From positions 62,001 through 126,000 of the forward strand of contig JBBHKE010001496.1 of assembly GCA_037447655.1 (NCBI GenBank): DNA of 64,000 nucleotides, in the 5' to 3' direction. Source of the DNA: Zygnema cylindricum (lineage: Eukaryota > Streptophyta > Zygnematophyceae > Zygnematales > Zygnemataceae). Shown here piece by piece: positions 40,501 through 53,913 of the stretch (positions are counted from its first letter, which is position 1; each line of letters begins with the position of its first letter). The notes beneath the pieces were generated by a model, which searched no databases, was not told the origin of the DNA, and worked only from the letters and a program-made list of their open reading frames with translations. The position numbers and the translations under genes are program-made.

Positions 40501-42510
40501 ATAAAGTGTTTATTACCTCTATTGTTCTTACCACAAACACAAAATTGTGTTGCAAACATGGTTCGGTTTTTAGTTTACCTCTTTTTGTGAGCGCGAACAA
40601 TAAACAATGTTTGTTACAAATGTTATTTTAGCACACCCAAGTTGTGTTAGAAACATGGTTAAGGGTTTTTTCTAAATCTCTTTGTTTGTGTTAACAATAA
40701 ACTTTGTTCTTTAATATTTTTGTTGTTAACGCTAACACAAATTTGTGTTCCAAACATAGTTTAGGATATTTTTTTACTTTTTTTGTTAGCGTAATATAGA
40801 ATGTTGTTCGTGACAAAAAATTATTGATAGCGCAAACACAAATTGAGTAATAAACTGGGTTAAGAGTTTATTTTAAATATTTTTATGAACGCTAACAAAA
40901 GTGTTTGTTACCACTATTCTTGTTACCACAAACACAAAGTTGTGTTAGAAACATGATCGGAGTTTATTTTACCTCTTTTTGTGAGCGCAAAGAATAAACA
41001 TTGTTTGTTACAAATATCTTTGTAAGCTCAAACACAAATTTGTGTTAGAGACATGGTTTAGGGGTTTTTTTAAATCTTTTTGTTTGCGTTAACAATAAAC
41101 TTTGTTCGTTAATATTTTTGTTGTTAAAGCAAACACAAATTTGTGTTGCAACCATAGTTTAGGGTTTTTTTTTACTATTTTTGTGAGCGTAATAATGAAT
41201 GTTATTTGTTACAATAAATTATTGTTAGCGCAAACACAAATTTGAGTAATAAACATGGTTGAAAGTTTATTTTAACCATTTTTGTGATCGCTAACAATAT
41301 AAAGTGTTTGTTACCACTATTGTTGTTAGCGCAAACACAAAGTTGTGTTACAAACATGGTCCAAAGCTTATTTTACCTCTTTTTGTGAGCGCAAAGAATT
41401 AACGTTGTTTGTTACAAATATCTTTGTAAGCGCAAACACAAATTTGTGTTAAAGACATGGTTTAGGGGATTTTTAAAATCTTTTTATTTGCGGTAACAAT
41501 AAACTTTGTTCGTTAGTATTTTTGTTCTAGACGCAAACAAAAATTTGTGTTACAAACATAGTTTAAGGTTTTTTTTGTACTCTTTTTCTAAGGGTAATAA
41601 TTAACGTTGTTCGTTTCAAGAAATTATTGTTAGGGCAAACACAAATTTGAGTGATAAACATGGTTGAGAGTTTATTTTAAATATTTTTGTGAGCGCTAAC
41701 AATATAAAGTGTTTATTACCACTATAGTTGTTACCGCAAACTCAAAGTTGTGTTACAAACATGGTTCATTGTTTATTTTACCTCTTTTTGTGAGCGCGAA
41801 CAATAAATGTTGTTTCTTACAAATACCTTTGTGAGCGCAAATCCCAAGTTGTGTTAGAAACATGGTATACGGTTTTTTTTAAATCTCTTTGATAGCGTTA
41901 ACAATAAGTTTGTTCTTTAATATTTTTGTTGTTAAAGCAAACAAAATTTTGTAGTGCAAACATAGTTTAGGGTTTTTTTTTAACGTTTTTGGGAGCGTAA
42001 TTATGAACTTTGTTCATTACAAAAAATTATTGTTAGCGCGAACACAAATTTGAGTAATAAACATAGTTGAGAGTTTTTTTTAACTATTTTTGTGAGCGCT
42101 ACAAATATAAAGTCTTTGTTTCTATTATTGTTGTTACCGCAAACACAAATTTGTTTTACAAACATGGTTCGAATTTTATTTTATCTCTTTTGGTGAGCGC
42201 CAACAATAAACATTTTTTATTACAAATATCTTTGTTTGCGCAAACACAAATATGTGCTAGAAACGTGGTTTAGGGTTTTTTTTAAATCTTATTATTTGGG
42301 TTAACAATAAACCTTGTTCCTTAGTATTTTTGTTGTTAACGGAAACAAAAATTTGTGTTTCAAACATAGCTAAGTGTTTTTTTTTAGTGTTTTTGTTAGC
42401 GTAATAATTAATGTTGTTCGTTACAAAAAAATATTGTTAGCGGAAACACAAATTTGAGTAATAAACATGGTTTAGTGTTTATTTTAAATATTTTTGTGAG
42501 TGTTAACTAT
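40501..42510 (+). repeat. Higher-order satellite array, second forward block
   Basis: Direct continuation of 18,664-20,631. The mark GTGAGCGC (or its variants) of one monomer type recurs at 40,587, 40,981, 41,385, 41,790 and 42,193, i.e. 394-405 bp apart, which gives the higher-order period. No gene seen. Confidence 0.92.
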
Positions 42511-43364
42511 TGTTAAGGGAAAGCCTTAGTCCTCTTTAAGCCTCGGAAAGTGAGGAAGAGAGAGTTCTTGGACTTAGAATGTTTTTCAATAAGTGAGGTT
42601 CTCTACGAATCAAAATTCGTCTTACAGTGACTCATTGAGGAGTACACTGATTAAATACACTCCCGAAATACGCGACGGTACAAGCGAGAACGTATTATGG
42701 AGTATCCGTTTGTGGGTGTACGGATACCCCTGAAGATGGAAATGACACTTGGCGGTTTATCTATGGTTGTGAATTTGATATGTGGGCAGCGGACGCAGAC
42801 CGCCGACAAATGCAGGTGAGAGTGGATCATGTACACGGTGTTTTGACGTGGAATACGAAATCCTACGTAGTTGTAAATATTCGCTTGATTTTGTCTTTGT
42901 CTTAGTTTGATTAGAGTATAATACTTTTTGGTTGATATACCTTCTCATTTCGAATATACGCACAGTATTACGTGTGTTAGGTAGCTAGTTGTACGGCAAG
43001 TATGCCTCTGTAAGTTCGGTAGTGAAACTTCACTATATATGTTTAGGACTTAGTCATTTGTTGAGTTATGAACACTTTGTAGACAAATACTGTACAGCTT
43101 TTTTTTGACATTTTCTTCTGTAAATATCTCACAAATCTATGTAGAAAATTGCTTGTAATTTTGTGTGTGTGTTTATCCTGATAATATCTACATTGTGGTT
43201 GATTTGCAAAGCTATTGTGCTAGTGGTTTGTGTTTTATAAACTGTTGCAGTTGTTGTATTTCAGATCGGAATTTTATGCAAGCTTTTTGCTTGTTTTGGT
43301 TCTGAGATGACTACACCGGCATCGTTATCGTCTTCGGTTCCGACTGTTGTCTCACAACAACAAA
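42511..43364 (+). mobile_element. Solo LTR at the satellite inversion point
   Basis: About 854 bp of non-satellite sequence starting TGTTAAGGG. ACTAT lies on both sides (42,506-42,510 and 43,365-43,369). Near its end is an ATG at 43,307 opening MTTPASLSSSVPTVVSQQQ, followed by CAACAACA, so it again looks like a copia LTR with a gag start inside. A TATA-like TATATAT is at about 43,034-43,040. The exact 3' end is uncertain by two bases. No internal region or second LTR is present. Confidence 0.65.
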
Positions 43365-46300
43365 ACTATGTTTGTAACACAAATTTGTGTTTGCGTTAAC
43401 AACAAAAATATTAATGAACAAAGTTTTATTGTTAACGCAAACAAATAGATTTAAAAAAATCCCTAAACTATGTTTCTAACACATCTTGGGGTTTGCCATA
43501 ACAAAGATGTTTGTAACAAACTACGTTTATTATGCGCGTTTACAAAAAGAGGTAAAATAAACTGCAAACCATGTTTGTAACACAATGTTGTGTTTGCAGT
43601 AACAACAATAGTAATAACACACACTTTATATTGTTAACGCTCACACAAATAGTTAAAGTAAACTCTCAACCATGTTTATTACTCAAATTTGTGTTTGCGA
43701 AAATAATTATTTTTTCTAACGAACAACGTTTATGAATGCGCAAACAAACACAGTAAAAAAAAACCCTAAACTATGTTTGCAACACAAATTTGTGTTTCCA
43801 AAAACAACAAAAATAAAAAGAAACAAAGTTTATTTATAACGCACACAAATTGAGTTAAAATTAACCCTAAACCATGTTTCTAAGATAACACAAAGATATT
43901 TGTAATAATCAACGTTTATTCTTCACGCTCACAAAAAGAGGTAAAAAAACTCAGAACCATGTTTGTAACACAATTTTTTAATTGCGGTAACAACAATTTT
44001 GGTAACAAACACTATATATTTTTAAAAGTCACGAATTTAGTTAAAATAAACTTTGAACAATGTTTATTACTCAAATTGCATTAACAATAATTTCTTCTAA
44101 CACAAATTTGTGTTTTCGTTAACAACAAAAATTATAACGACCAAAAATTACTGTTAACGCTAACAAAGAGATTTAAAAAAAACCCTAATCCATGTTTCTA
44201 ACACAAATTTGTGTTTGCGCTATTAAAAATATTAATAACAAACAACATTTATTATTCGCACTCACAAAAATAGGTAAAATAAAATCCAAACCATGTTTGT
44301 AACAAAACTTTGTGGTTGCAGTAACAACAATAGTGGTAACAAACACTTTATATTGTTAGCTCTCACAAAAATAGTTAAAGTAAACTATGTGCTAATAATA
44401 ATTTCTTGTAACGAACAACGTTCATTATAACGCTCAAAAAAACAGTAAAAAAAACCATAAACTGTTTTTGCAACACAAATTTGTGTTTGCGTTAACAACA
44501 AAAATATTAATGAACAAAGTTTTATTATTAACACCAACAGATAAATTTAAAAAAAACCATAATCCATGTTTCTAACACAATTTGTTTTTACGCTTAAAAG
44601 ATATTTGTAACAAACAACGTTTATTCTTTGGGCTAACCAAAAGAGGTAAAAAAACCCCGAACCATGAATGTAACACAACTTTGTGTTTGCGGTAACAAAA
44701 TAGTGGTATTAAAAAATTTATATTGATAACGCTCACAAAAATAGTTAAAATAAACTCTCAACCTTTAACTCAAGTGTGTGTTTGCGCTAAGAATAATTTC
44801 TTGCAACAAACAACGTTCATAATTGCGCTAACAAAAACAGTAAAAAAAAATTATAAACTATATTTGTAACACAAATTTGTGTTTGCGTTAACAACAAAAA
44901 TACTAACGAAAAAAGTTTATTGTTATCGCAAACAAAATAATTTAAAAAAAACCCTAAACCATGTTTCTAACACAACGTGGGGTTTGGGCTAACAAAGATA
45001 TTTGTATCAAACAACATTTATTGTTCATGCTCACAAAAAGAGGTAAAATAAAATCCGAACCATGTTTGTAACTCAACTTTGTGTTTGTGATAACAATAAT
45101 TTCTTGTAACAAACAACGTTCATTATTAAGCTCACAAAAACAGTAAAAAAAAACCTTAAACTATGTTTATAGCACAAATTTGTGTTTGCGTTAACAACAA
45201 AAATATTAACGAACAAAGTTTATTGTTAACGCAAACAAAGAGAGTTAAAAAAAACTCTAAACCATGTTTTTAACACAAATTTATGTATGCCCTAGCAAAG
45301 ATATTTGTAACAAACAACGTTTATTTTTCGCGCTCACAAAAAGAGATAAAATATAGTGAAGACTATGTTTGTAACACAACTTTGTGTTTGCGGTAACAAC
45401 AAAAGTGGTAACAAACACTTTATATTGTTAACGCTCACAAAAAAAGTTAAAATAAACTCCTAACCATGTTTATAACTCAAGTTTGTGTTTGTGCTAATAA
45501 TAATTTCTTGTAACGAACAACGTTCATCATTACGCTCACAAAAAAAATAAAAAAAACCCTAAACTATGTTTGCAGCACAAATTTGTGTTTGTGTTAACAA
45601 CAAAAATATTAATGGAAAAAGTTTATTGTTGACGCACAGAAAGAGAGTTAAAAAAAATCATAAACTATGTTTCTAACACAAATTTGTGTTTGCGCTAACA
45701 AAGATATTTGTAACAAACAACGATTATTTTTCGCGATCACAAAAAAAACATAAAATATACTTCGAATCATGATTGTAACACAACTGTGTGTCTTAGATAA
45801 CATTAATAGTGGTAACAATCACTGTATATTGTTAGCTCTCACAAAAATAGTTAAAAAAAACTCTCAATTATGTTTATAACTCAAATTTGTGTTTGCGCTA
45901 ACAATAAATTCTTATAACGGACAACGTCTATTATTACGCTAACAAAAAGTATAAAAAAAACCCTAAACTATGTTTGGAACACAAATTTATGTTTGCGTTA
46001 GCAACACATATATTAGCGAACAAATTTTATTGTTAACGCAGACAAAAGGATATTAAAAAAAAGCATTAGCCATGTTTCTAACACAAATTTGTGTTTGCGC
46101 TAACAAAGATATCTGTAACAAACAACGTATATTCTTCGAGCTCACAAAAAGTGGTAAAATAAACTGCAAACTATGTTTCTAACACAACTTTGTATTTGCG
46201 CTAACAACAATAGTGGTAACAAACACTATATTTTGTAAGGGCCCACAAAAATAGTTAAAATAAAGTCTCTACCATGATTATTACTCAAATTTGTGTTTGC

Positions 46301-49035
46301 GCTAACAACAACTTCTTGTAACGAACAATGTTCATCATTACGCCAAAAAAAATATTAAAAAAAAAATCCTAAACTATGTTTGCAACACGAAATTGTGTTT
46401 GCGTTAACAACAAAAATATTGACGAACAAAGTTTAATAATAACGCAAACAAAGAGTTTAAAAAAAAACCCTAAACCATATCTCCAACACAACTTCGAGTT
46501 AGTGCTAACAAAGATGTTCATAACAAACAACGTTTATTGTTCGCGCTCACAAAAATAGGTCAAACAAACTCCGAACCATGTTTGTAACACAACTTTCTGT
46601 CTTAGGCAACAAAAAGACTGGTAACAAACACTTTATATTTTTAGCTTTCACAAAAATAGTTTAAATATACTTTCAACCATGTTTATTACTCAAATTTGTG
46701 TATGCGTTAACGATAATTTTTTTATCGAACAACGTTGATTATTACTCTAACAAAAAAAGTAAAAGAAAAACCCTAAACTATGTTTGCAACACATATTTGT
46801 GTTTGTTTTAACAACAAAAATACTAACGAACAAAGTTTTATTGTTGACACAAACAAAGAGATTTGAAAAAAACCCTAAACCATGTCTCCAACACAACTTG
46901 GGGTTAGTGCTAACAAAAATATTCGTAACAAACAAAGTTTATTGTTCCCGCTGAAAAACAGACGTAAAATAAATTCTGAACCATGTTTGTAACACAACTT
47001 TGTGTTTGCAGTAAAAACAATAGTGGTAACAAACACTTTATATTGTTAACGCTCACAAAAATATTTAAAATATACTCTCAACCATATTGTTAACTCAAAT
47101 TTGTGTTTGCGCTAACAACAAAAATATTAACAAAAAAAGTTTATTGTAAACGCAAATAAAGAGATGTTAAAAATAACCCTAAACCTTGATCTAACACAAA
47201 TTTGTAATTGGGCTAACAAAGATATTTCTATCAAACAACGTTTATTTATCGCGCTCACAAAAAATGGTAAAATAAACTCCGAACCATGTTTGTAACATAA
47301 CATTGTGTTTGCGATCACAGAAATAGTGGTAAAAAAAACTTTCTATTGTTAGTGCCCACAAAAATAGTTAAAATAAACGCTCAACCATGTATAATACTCA
47401 AATTTGTGTTTGCGCTAACAACAATTACTAGTAACGAACAACGTTCATTATTACGCAAACAAAAACAGTAAAAATAAACCTTAAATTATATTTGCAACAC
47501 AAATTTGTTTTTGTGTTAACAACAAAAAGAGTAACAAACAAAGTTTATTATTAACGTAAGCAAAGAGATTAAAAAAAACCCTAAACCATGTTTTTAACAA
47601 AACTTGGGGTTTTCGCTAGCAAAAATATTTGTAACAAACTATGTTTATTGGGCGTGCTCACAAAAAGAGGTAAAGTAACTCTGAACCATATTTGTAACAC
47701 AACTTTGTGTTTGTGCTCACAACAATAGTGGTAAAATTCACTTTATATTGTTAACGCTCACAAAAATAGTTAAATTAAACTCTCAACCATGTTTATTACT
47801 CAAATTTGTGTTTGCCGTAACAATAATTTATTGTAACGAACAACGTTCATTATTAGGCAAACAAAAACATAAAAAAAAACACCTTAAACTATGTGTGCAA
47901 CACAATTTGTGTCCGCGTTAATAACAAAAAAATTAATAAACAAAGTTTTTTTTAACGCAATCAAATAGATTTTAGAAAAACCCTAAACCATGTTTTTAAC
48001 ACAAATTGGTGTTAGAGCTAACAAAGATATTTGTATCAAACAACTTTTATAATTCGCGCTGACAAAAAGAGGTAAAATAAACTCCGAAGCATGTTTGTAA
48101 CAATACTTTGTGTTTGCGCTAACAACAATAATGGTAACGAACATTTTATATTGTTAACGTTCACAAAAATAGTTAAAATAAACTCTCAACCATGTTTATT
48201 ACTCAAATTTATGTTTGCGTTAACAATTATTATTTGCAATGAACAACGTCATTATTACGCTAACAAAAACAGTAAAAATAAACCCTAAACTATGTTTGCA
48301 ACACAAATTTGTTTTTGTGTTAACAACGAAAATATTAATAAACAAAGTTTATTTGTTAACGCAAATAAAGAGATTTAAAAGAAAACCTAAACCGTGTCTC
48401 TAACAAAATTTGGGTTAGAGCTTACAATGATATTTGTAACAAACAACGTTTCTTGTTTGCGTTCATAAAAAGAGGTAAAATAAACTCCAAAACATATTTG
48501 TGACACTTTTGTGTTTGCGGTAACAGCAATAGTGGTAACAAACACTTTCTATTGTTAGCGCTCACATAAATAGTTAAAATAATCGCTCAACTATGTTTAT
48601 AACTCAAAATTGTGTTTCCGCTAACAATAATTACTAGTGACAAACAACGTATTATTACGCCAACAAAAATAGTTAAAATAAACCTTACATTATGTTTGCA
48701 ACACAATTTTGTGTTTGCGTTAACAACAAAAATATTAACAATCAAAGATTATTGTTAATGCAAACAAAGAGATTAAAAAAAAACCCTAAACCATGTTTAT
48801 AACATAACTTGGGGTTTTGGCTTCCAAATAAATTTGTAACAAATAACATATATTGTTCAAACTTACAAAAAGAGGTAAAATAAACTCCGAACCATCTTTG
48901 TAACACAACTTTGTGTTTGCGATAAGAACAATAGTGGTAACAAACAATTTATATTGTTAGCACTCACAAAAAAATTTAAAATAAACTCTCAACCATGTTT
49001 ATAACTCAAATTTGTGTTTGCGCTAACAATAATTT
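43365..49035 (-). repeat. Higher-order satellite array, reverse block
   Basis: The same monomers in reverse complement (CCCTAAACCATGTTTCTAAC, AACACAAATTTGTGTTTGCG), with the same order of four monomer types and many private changes and short deletions. About 5.7 kb, the largest block. Short open frames here are chance products. No inserted element is seen in it. Confidence 0.92.
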
Positions 49036-49891
49036 CTTCTAACAACGAAATTTGTGTTGCAAACATAGTTTAATGTTTTTTTTTACTATTTTTGTTAGGG
49101 TAATAATGAACATTGTTCGTTACTAGAAATTATTATTTGCCCAAACACAAACTTGAGTTATAAACATGGTTGAGAGTTTATTTTACCTGTTTTTGTGAGC
49201 GTTAACAATATAAAATATTTGTTACCACTATTGTTGTTAGCGCAAACACAAACTTTTGTTATAAACATAGTTCGAAGTTTATTTTACCTCTTTTTGTGAC
49301 CGCGAACAATAATCCTTTATTGTTACAAATATAAAGTGTTGTTTTTACCGCAAACACAAAGTTGTGTTACAAACATGGTTCGGAGTTTATTTATCTGTTT
49401 TTGTGAGCGCATACAATAAACGTTGTTCCTTACAAATATCTTTGTTAACGCAAACCCCAAGATTTGTGAGAAACTCAGTTTACGGTTTTTTTTAAATCTA
49501 TTTGTTTGCGTTAGCAATAAAACTTTGGTCGTTAATGTTTTTGTTGTTAACGCAAATACAAATTTGTGTTGCAAACATAGTTTATGGTTTTTTTTTACTC
49601 TTTTTGTGAGCAAACTAATGAACGTTGTTCGTTAAAAGAAATAATTGTTTGCGCAAACACAAATTTGAGTAATAAACATTATTGAGAGTTTATTTTACTT
49701 CTTTTTGTGAGCGCTAACAATGTAAAGTGTTTGTTACCACTATTGTTGTTACCCCAAACACAAAGTTGTGTTATAAACATGGATCGGAGTATATTTTACC
49801 TCTTTTTGTGAACGCGAACAATAAACGTTGTTTGTTACCAATATCTTTGTTAACGCAAACACAAATTTGTGTTACAAACATGGTTTAGGGA
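49036..49891 (+). repeat. Higher-order satellite array, third forward block
   Basis: Orientation switches back at about 49,036, where TTTCTTCTAAC meets AACGAAATTTGTGTTGCAAAC. Two higher-order units follow, ending in the middle of a monomer (AACATGGTTTAGGG) at 49,891, where a copia LTR remnant begins. Confidence 0.88.
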
Positions 49892-50459
49892 GTACAACGT
49901 GATCTCTACCTTCTTGAACTGTAGATATATTTATTTCGATAGTACTTAAGTAGTAGGGGGTTCAAAGAGGGACTATGATTTAGGACTTAGATAATTTTGG
50001 AGGCGCCTCTCTCCCAGAGTGCATTTGTATAAATAGGCCATCTTTGGCCAACCATAATTTACTCCTCAGGGGAACAAATTCAGAGATTTTTTTTGCGTGT
50101 GACTCAAAGGAGTCAGGTCTTCAAAAGGGTGAAGTTGGTCAAAACTCTTGTCTCACCAGGTGGCTTTTATTTGGTTTGAAAATCAAACGGGCAAATTGTA
50201 TCCTAGAGGTTTCATGTAAGCTAGATATTCTGTGGGCTAATGGAAGTCACACAGTTACACGTTATTGGCCCACCCTATAGGGTGCCCATTTTTAATGGAA
50301 CAGGGTTCATCTATAAGGAAACTATGATGAGAGTGGCTCTCTTTGAAAAACGTCTATGTGAAATTGTGAGTGGTTGTTGGAGGCGACCATCTGCAAATCT
50401 AAGAGTTCCACCGAGCTTTGGAGGAGCTAGATTCTCAGGAGGAGACGAGAGGTGATAGA
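49892..50459 (+). mobile_element. Copia remnant I1: LTR end and gag start
   Basis: LTR remnant 49,892-50,259 with TATAAATA at 50,028-50,035, gag ATG at 50,240 inside it, LTR end TTACA, then a primer-like CGTTATTGGCCCACC (two changes from the F site). Gag N-terminus (MEVTQLHVIGPPYRVPIFNG) stays open to about 50,455, where I2 is inserted. The 5' part of the LTR is missing. Confidence 0.78.
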
Positions 50460-51482
50460 TGTTTAGAAATTAATGGTTTCAGTTCGATATTTTCTACGTC
50501 TAAAACGTGTAAAATAAAAATAGAAAAGAATGAAACGCAGACTGCATCTCACTCCTCTGTCAAGTCCCCACACTTGTCGCTGTCACTGAAAACTAGAGAG
50601 GGAGTTAGAGCCATGGCTGCCTAGTCTTCTCAAAGAGGAAATAGACCACTTCTACCAAAAGGGAGACCGGAACCAGGATTTTATCGTAGTCCCTACCGTC
50701 CATCAAGTAGCTGGTAGCCGTTAGCTTTATCCTATAAATCTAGGACCAGTGCTATGAAATATAGGGTGCGATACGTATTTATACATTAACACGTCACAGA
50801 ATTCAATTAACAAATAACGGCTTGGGAAATACATGGAACTACTGCGGAAGCACTAAAAGAAATCATGACTCATGAAATAAAATCAGACATTCAATTTCAA
50901 CGGACGGAATAAAATATTGTCGTTAATCAAACGGCTCACCATATAGCCGAAGAACCAAAGTGTTCGTTTGGCGGTTTATTGAGAAGACGTCACTCGATGA
51001 CACGTCGCAGCCTACTAGTGGACAGCGGAGATTGCAGAGGGAGCAACTATGGCTCACAAACTGACAAAAGTTAGGAGGACGGCCATGCCGTACCATGGTC
51101 GTACAACAAGTACAACGGCACTTGTACCTTTTGTACCTTCTTGTACTTTACTGTCGTAGGATTGGTCAAGTACAATTGTAGTTGGGGGTTCAGAAAGGGC
51201 ATTAGGACTTAGAAAAATCTTAGGTAGGTGCCTCTCTCTCAGAACGCATCTGTACAAAAGGTCAACTTTGACCATCCATAACTTACTGCTCAATGGAGCA
51301 AATCAAGTGATTCTTTTTGCAACACATTCAATCGAGTCTTCTCTTCACAAGATTGAAGTCAGTTCAGTATGGTGTTTGTCAAGGTGACATTTAGTCTTGT
51401 TCAAACTCAAAGGGATAAGGGTTATCTTAGGGGCTTCTAGTGTGCTGCTTATCTGAGGACCAATGGAGGTCTCAGACTTACA
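50460..51482 (+). repeat. 5' LTR of I2
   Basis: TGTTTAGAAATT to GACTTACA, 1023 bp, followed by the primer site TGTTATGGGCCCACC (51,483-51,497). gag ATG at 51,463 is inside it. Seven GTAC cores lie within 84 bases (51,090-51,173). An antisense tRNA-like block is at about 50,664-50,740. Confidence 0.85.
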
Positions 51483-52430
51483 TGTTATGGGCCCACCCTC
51501 TAAGGTGCCTATCTTACGGATATGGGTTCATATACTGGGAGAGTATGATGGCAACAGCTCTATGCGAGAAACGGTTTTAGGGGATATTGAGTGGACGAGT
51601 GAGGCGTCCATCCAGCTTGGGCATTTCTCCAAGGTTTACAGTGACCAGGTTTACCAGAAAAAAATATCCAGCTCCACCAAAAGAGCGTGAGGATGGGGAA
51701 AACATTGTGATGGACAAAAGGAAAAAAAATGAGACAATCAAACCGATAGAAACACCCATCGCAACAGGTTTGACATTGATGTCACCTGTTCCGAGGAATG
51801 AGAAGAATGATATTGAAACCTGAGATTAGAATAACATGGCGGCAAAACACTTCATTCTTCGTCATCTCACCCAAGGACTTGCATCACCCCATTTGCAAGT
51901 GGAAAGGGCATCCGATCTATGGGTGGCACTCATAGAAATGTACCACAGTGATTTAATTCAACAAAAACAATTGGCAGATCAGAAAATAGATACATATTCA
52001 TACAAAGGGGGGAAGATGCTAGATTTTTGTAATGAATTTGCGACACTTTTTATGGAATTAGAGAGTGCTGGACAGGTGGAAACTGAAAAGATGAAGGTTA
52101 GCTGTCTTCTCATGAAGTTGCCCGAAGACTGAGAATATAGTTAATCGAGTACAAGATCCACCGAATTCCAGGTGGACTTGGAACTCGGTAGTAGGGATGA
52201 TTACTGTTCGAGAGAATACGATAGAAATCTGGAGGGGAGGTAAGAGAGGACAGGCTTTAGTAGCCGAGACCGATTCGAGGAAGGATCTAAGAAACCGCTT
52301 GGGGGTTATGGAGGAGGAGGACAGAAAAATTAGTCTGATGAGATCAGCCCGAGGGCTTCAAAGGGATTGTGTCATTTCTGTAAGAAACCAGGGCACTACA
52401 TGGCCGAGTGCTTTAACTAATTGAACTTCC
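51463..52430 (+). pseudogene. gag: Copia I2 Gag
   Basis: Starts MEVSDLHVMGPPSKVPI; the frame is lost after about 20 codons and recovered at 51,587. The clearest stretch is 51,836-52,132 (HFILRHLTQGLASPHLQ, DQKIDTYSYKGGKMLDFCNEF, KMKVSCLLMKLPED), matching F and H Gag. A knuckle-like CHFCKKPGHYMAEC can be read at about 52,370-52,412 in yet another frame. Confidence 0.8.
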
Positions 52431-53913
52431 GTTAAAGGAGGGGCAACCTCGCCCTCGAAAAGAAAGCAGAAGGCTCTTGTGACGCAAGTACTTGAGGAGG
52501 TATTCGAGGACAATGAGCTCTTGTTGGATGAGGAGATGGAGGTGAAAACCGAGGTCGAAATCCCACGAAAACAAAAATGTGCCTTCAAAAGATTGATAGG
52601 TGAAGCCGGTTGGATTACAAACTTAGGTGCTTCTATGCACATATGTAAGGATAAACACATGTTCACAAAAATGAGAAAGATTCTCACCGTAGAAATAGAG
52701 TACGGGAATGGGAGGGTAGTCAATACTACTTGAGTAGGATCGGTAGATCAAAAGTATAAGTGGAGGGAAAAACATCCATAGATACATTCTCTCATGTGTT
52801 GTTTATTTTTGAGTTAAACAAAAATCCTTTTTCAACATCGGTGTTAGATGATAAGAGTTTTGAAACCAGCACTAGGAAAGGATTCTTTATTACTAGTTTT
52901 GAGGAAGAAGTTTATTTCACTGCTGAAAAAAGTAGTCAAGGGATGTTTAGGCTAATTTTAAGCAATGAAAAGAACAAGCTTTATTATTTTGGTGTTCATG
53001 ACATAATGTTGTGGCATAAGAGGCTCGGGCATGTGCATTTTGATAAGTTAAAAGAAATCAAAAAGATGGGAGTAATGGAAAGGATTTAATTTGGAGAAAG
53101 TGAAAGTCTAATTGACTGTAGTGGATGTGCTCAAGGTAAGGCACACAAGTTACCCTTCCCAAAAATAGCCACTTATATAGGAGAAAAAGTGTTAGATTTG
53201 GTACACGGTGATATTTGGGGACCGGCTAAGGTGCCCTCACCCGGAGGTAAGAGGTTTATGATGACTATCGCTGATGATTGGTCTCAACACTCAAGAGTAT
53301 ATTTTCTGAAAATTAAATCAAAATCCTTAGAGTATTTTAAGCAATACAAGCCATGGGGTGAGAAACTCTATGAAACCCCAATCAAACGATTGAGGAATGA
53401 TAATAAGGAGGACTATACCTCAAACCAGATTGGGGATTTTTTGAGAGAAGATGGAGTATAGCATCAAAAGACAGTTTCATAAAATCTTGAACAAAATGGT
53501 GTAGCCGAGAGGTTGATTAGGACACTAAGTGATAGTGCCAGTGCCACAAGCATGTTGTGAAATAAGAAGATAGGAAAAACATTTTGGGTTGAGGCAATGA
53601 ATTGGGCTAATTATCTCAAGAAAAGAGTTTTACTTTGGTAGTTAAAGGAGAAACACCGTATGAGAGATGGACCGGCAGAAAACAGTTTGTACCACACTTA
53701 AAGGTCTTCGGTAGTCAAGTTTTCAGTCTAGATATAGAATGGTCAAACTGGAAGTTAGATCCTAAAAGAAAACGAGGATACTTGTTAGGATATCATGAGG
53801 ATGTAAAAAGGTATAGAGTTTATGATCTTAAAAGAGAAGATATAATTCTAGTTAAGCACCTAGTATTTATGGATGAAAGGAACTTTGTAGATCCATTTAA
53901 AAATACAAAGTAA
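52431..53913 (+). pseudogene. Copia I2 protease and integrase
   Basis: Protease: WITNLGASMHIC at about 52,612-52,647, with Asn-Leu replacing the catalytic Asp-Ser. GAG-pre-integrase: LWHKRLGHVHFDKL at about 53,010 and CSGCAQGKAHKLPF at about 53,118. Integrase core: HGDIWGPAK keeps Asp, RNDNKEDYTS keeps Asp, NGVAERLI keeps Glu. The C-terminal block TPYERWTGRKQFVPHLKVFG is at about 53,650. Several stops and frameshifts are present. Confidence 0.82.
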
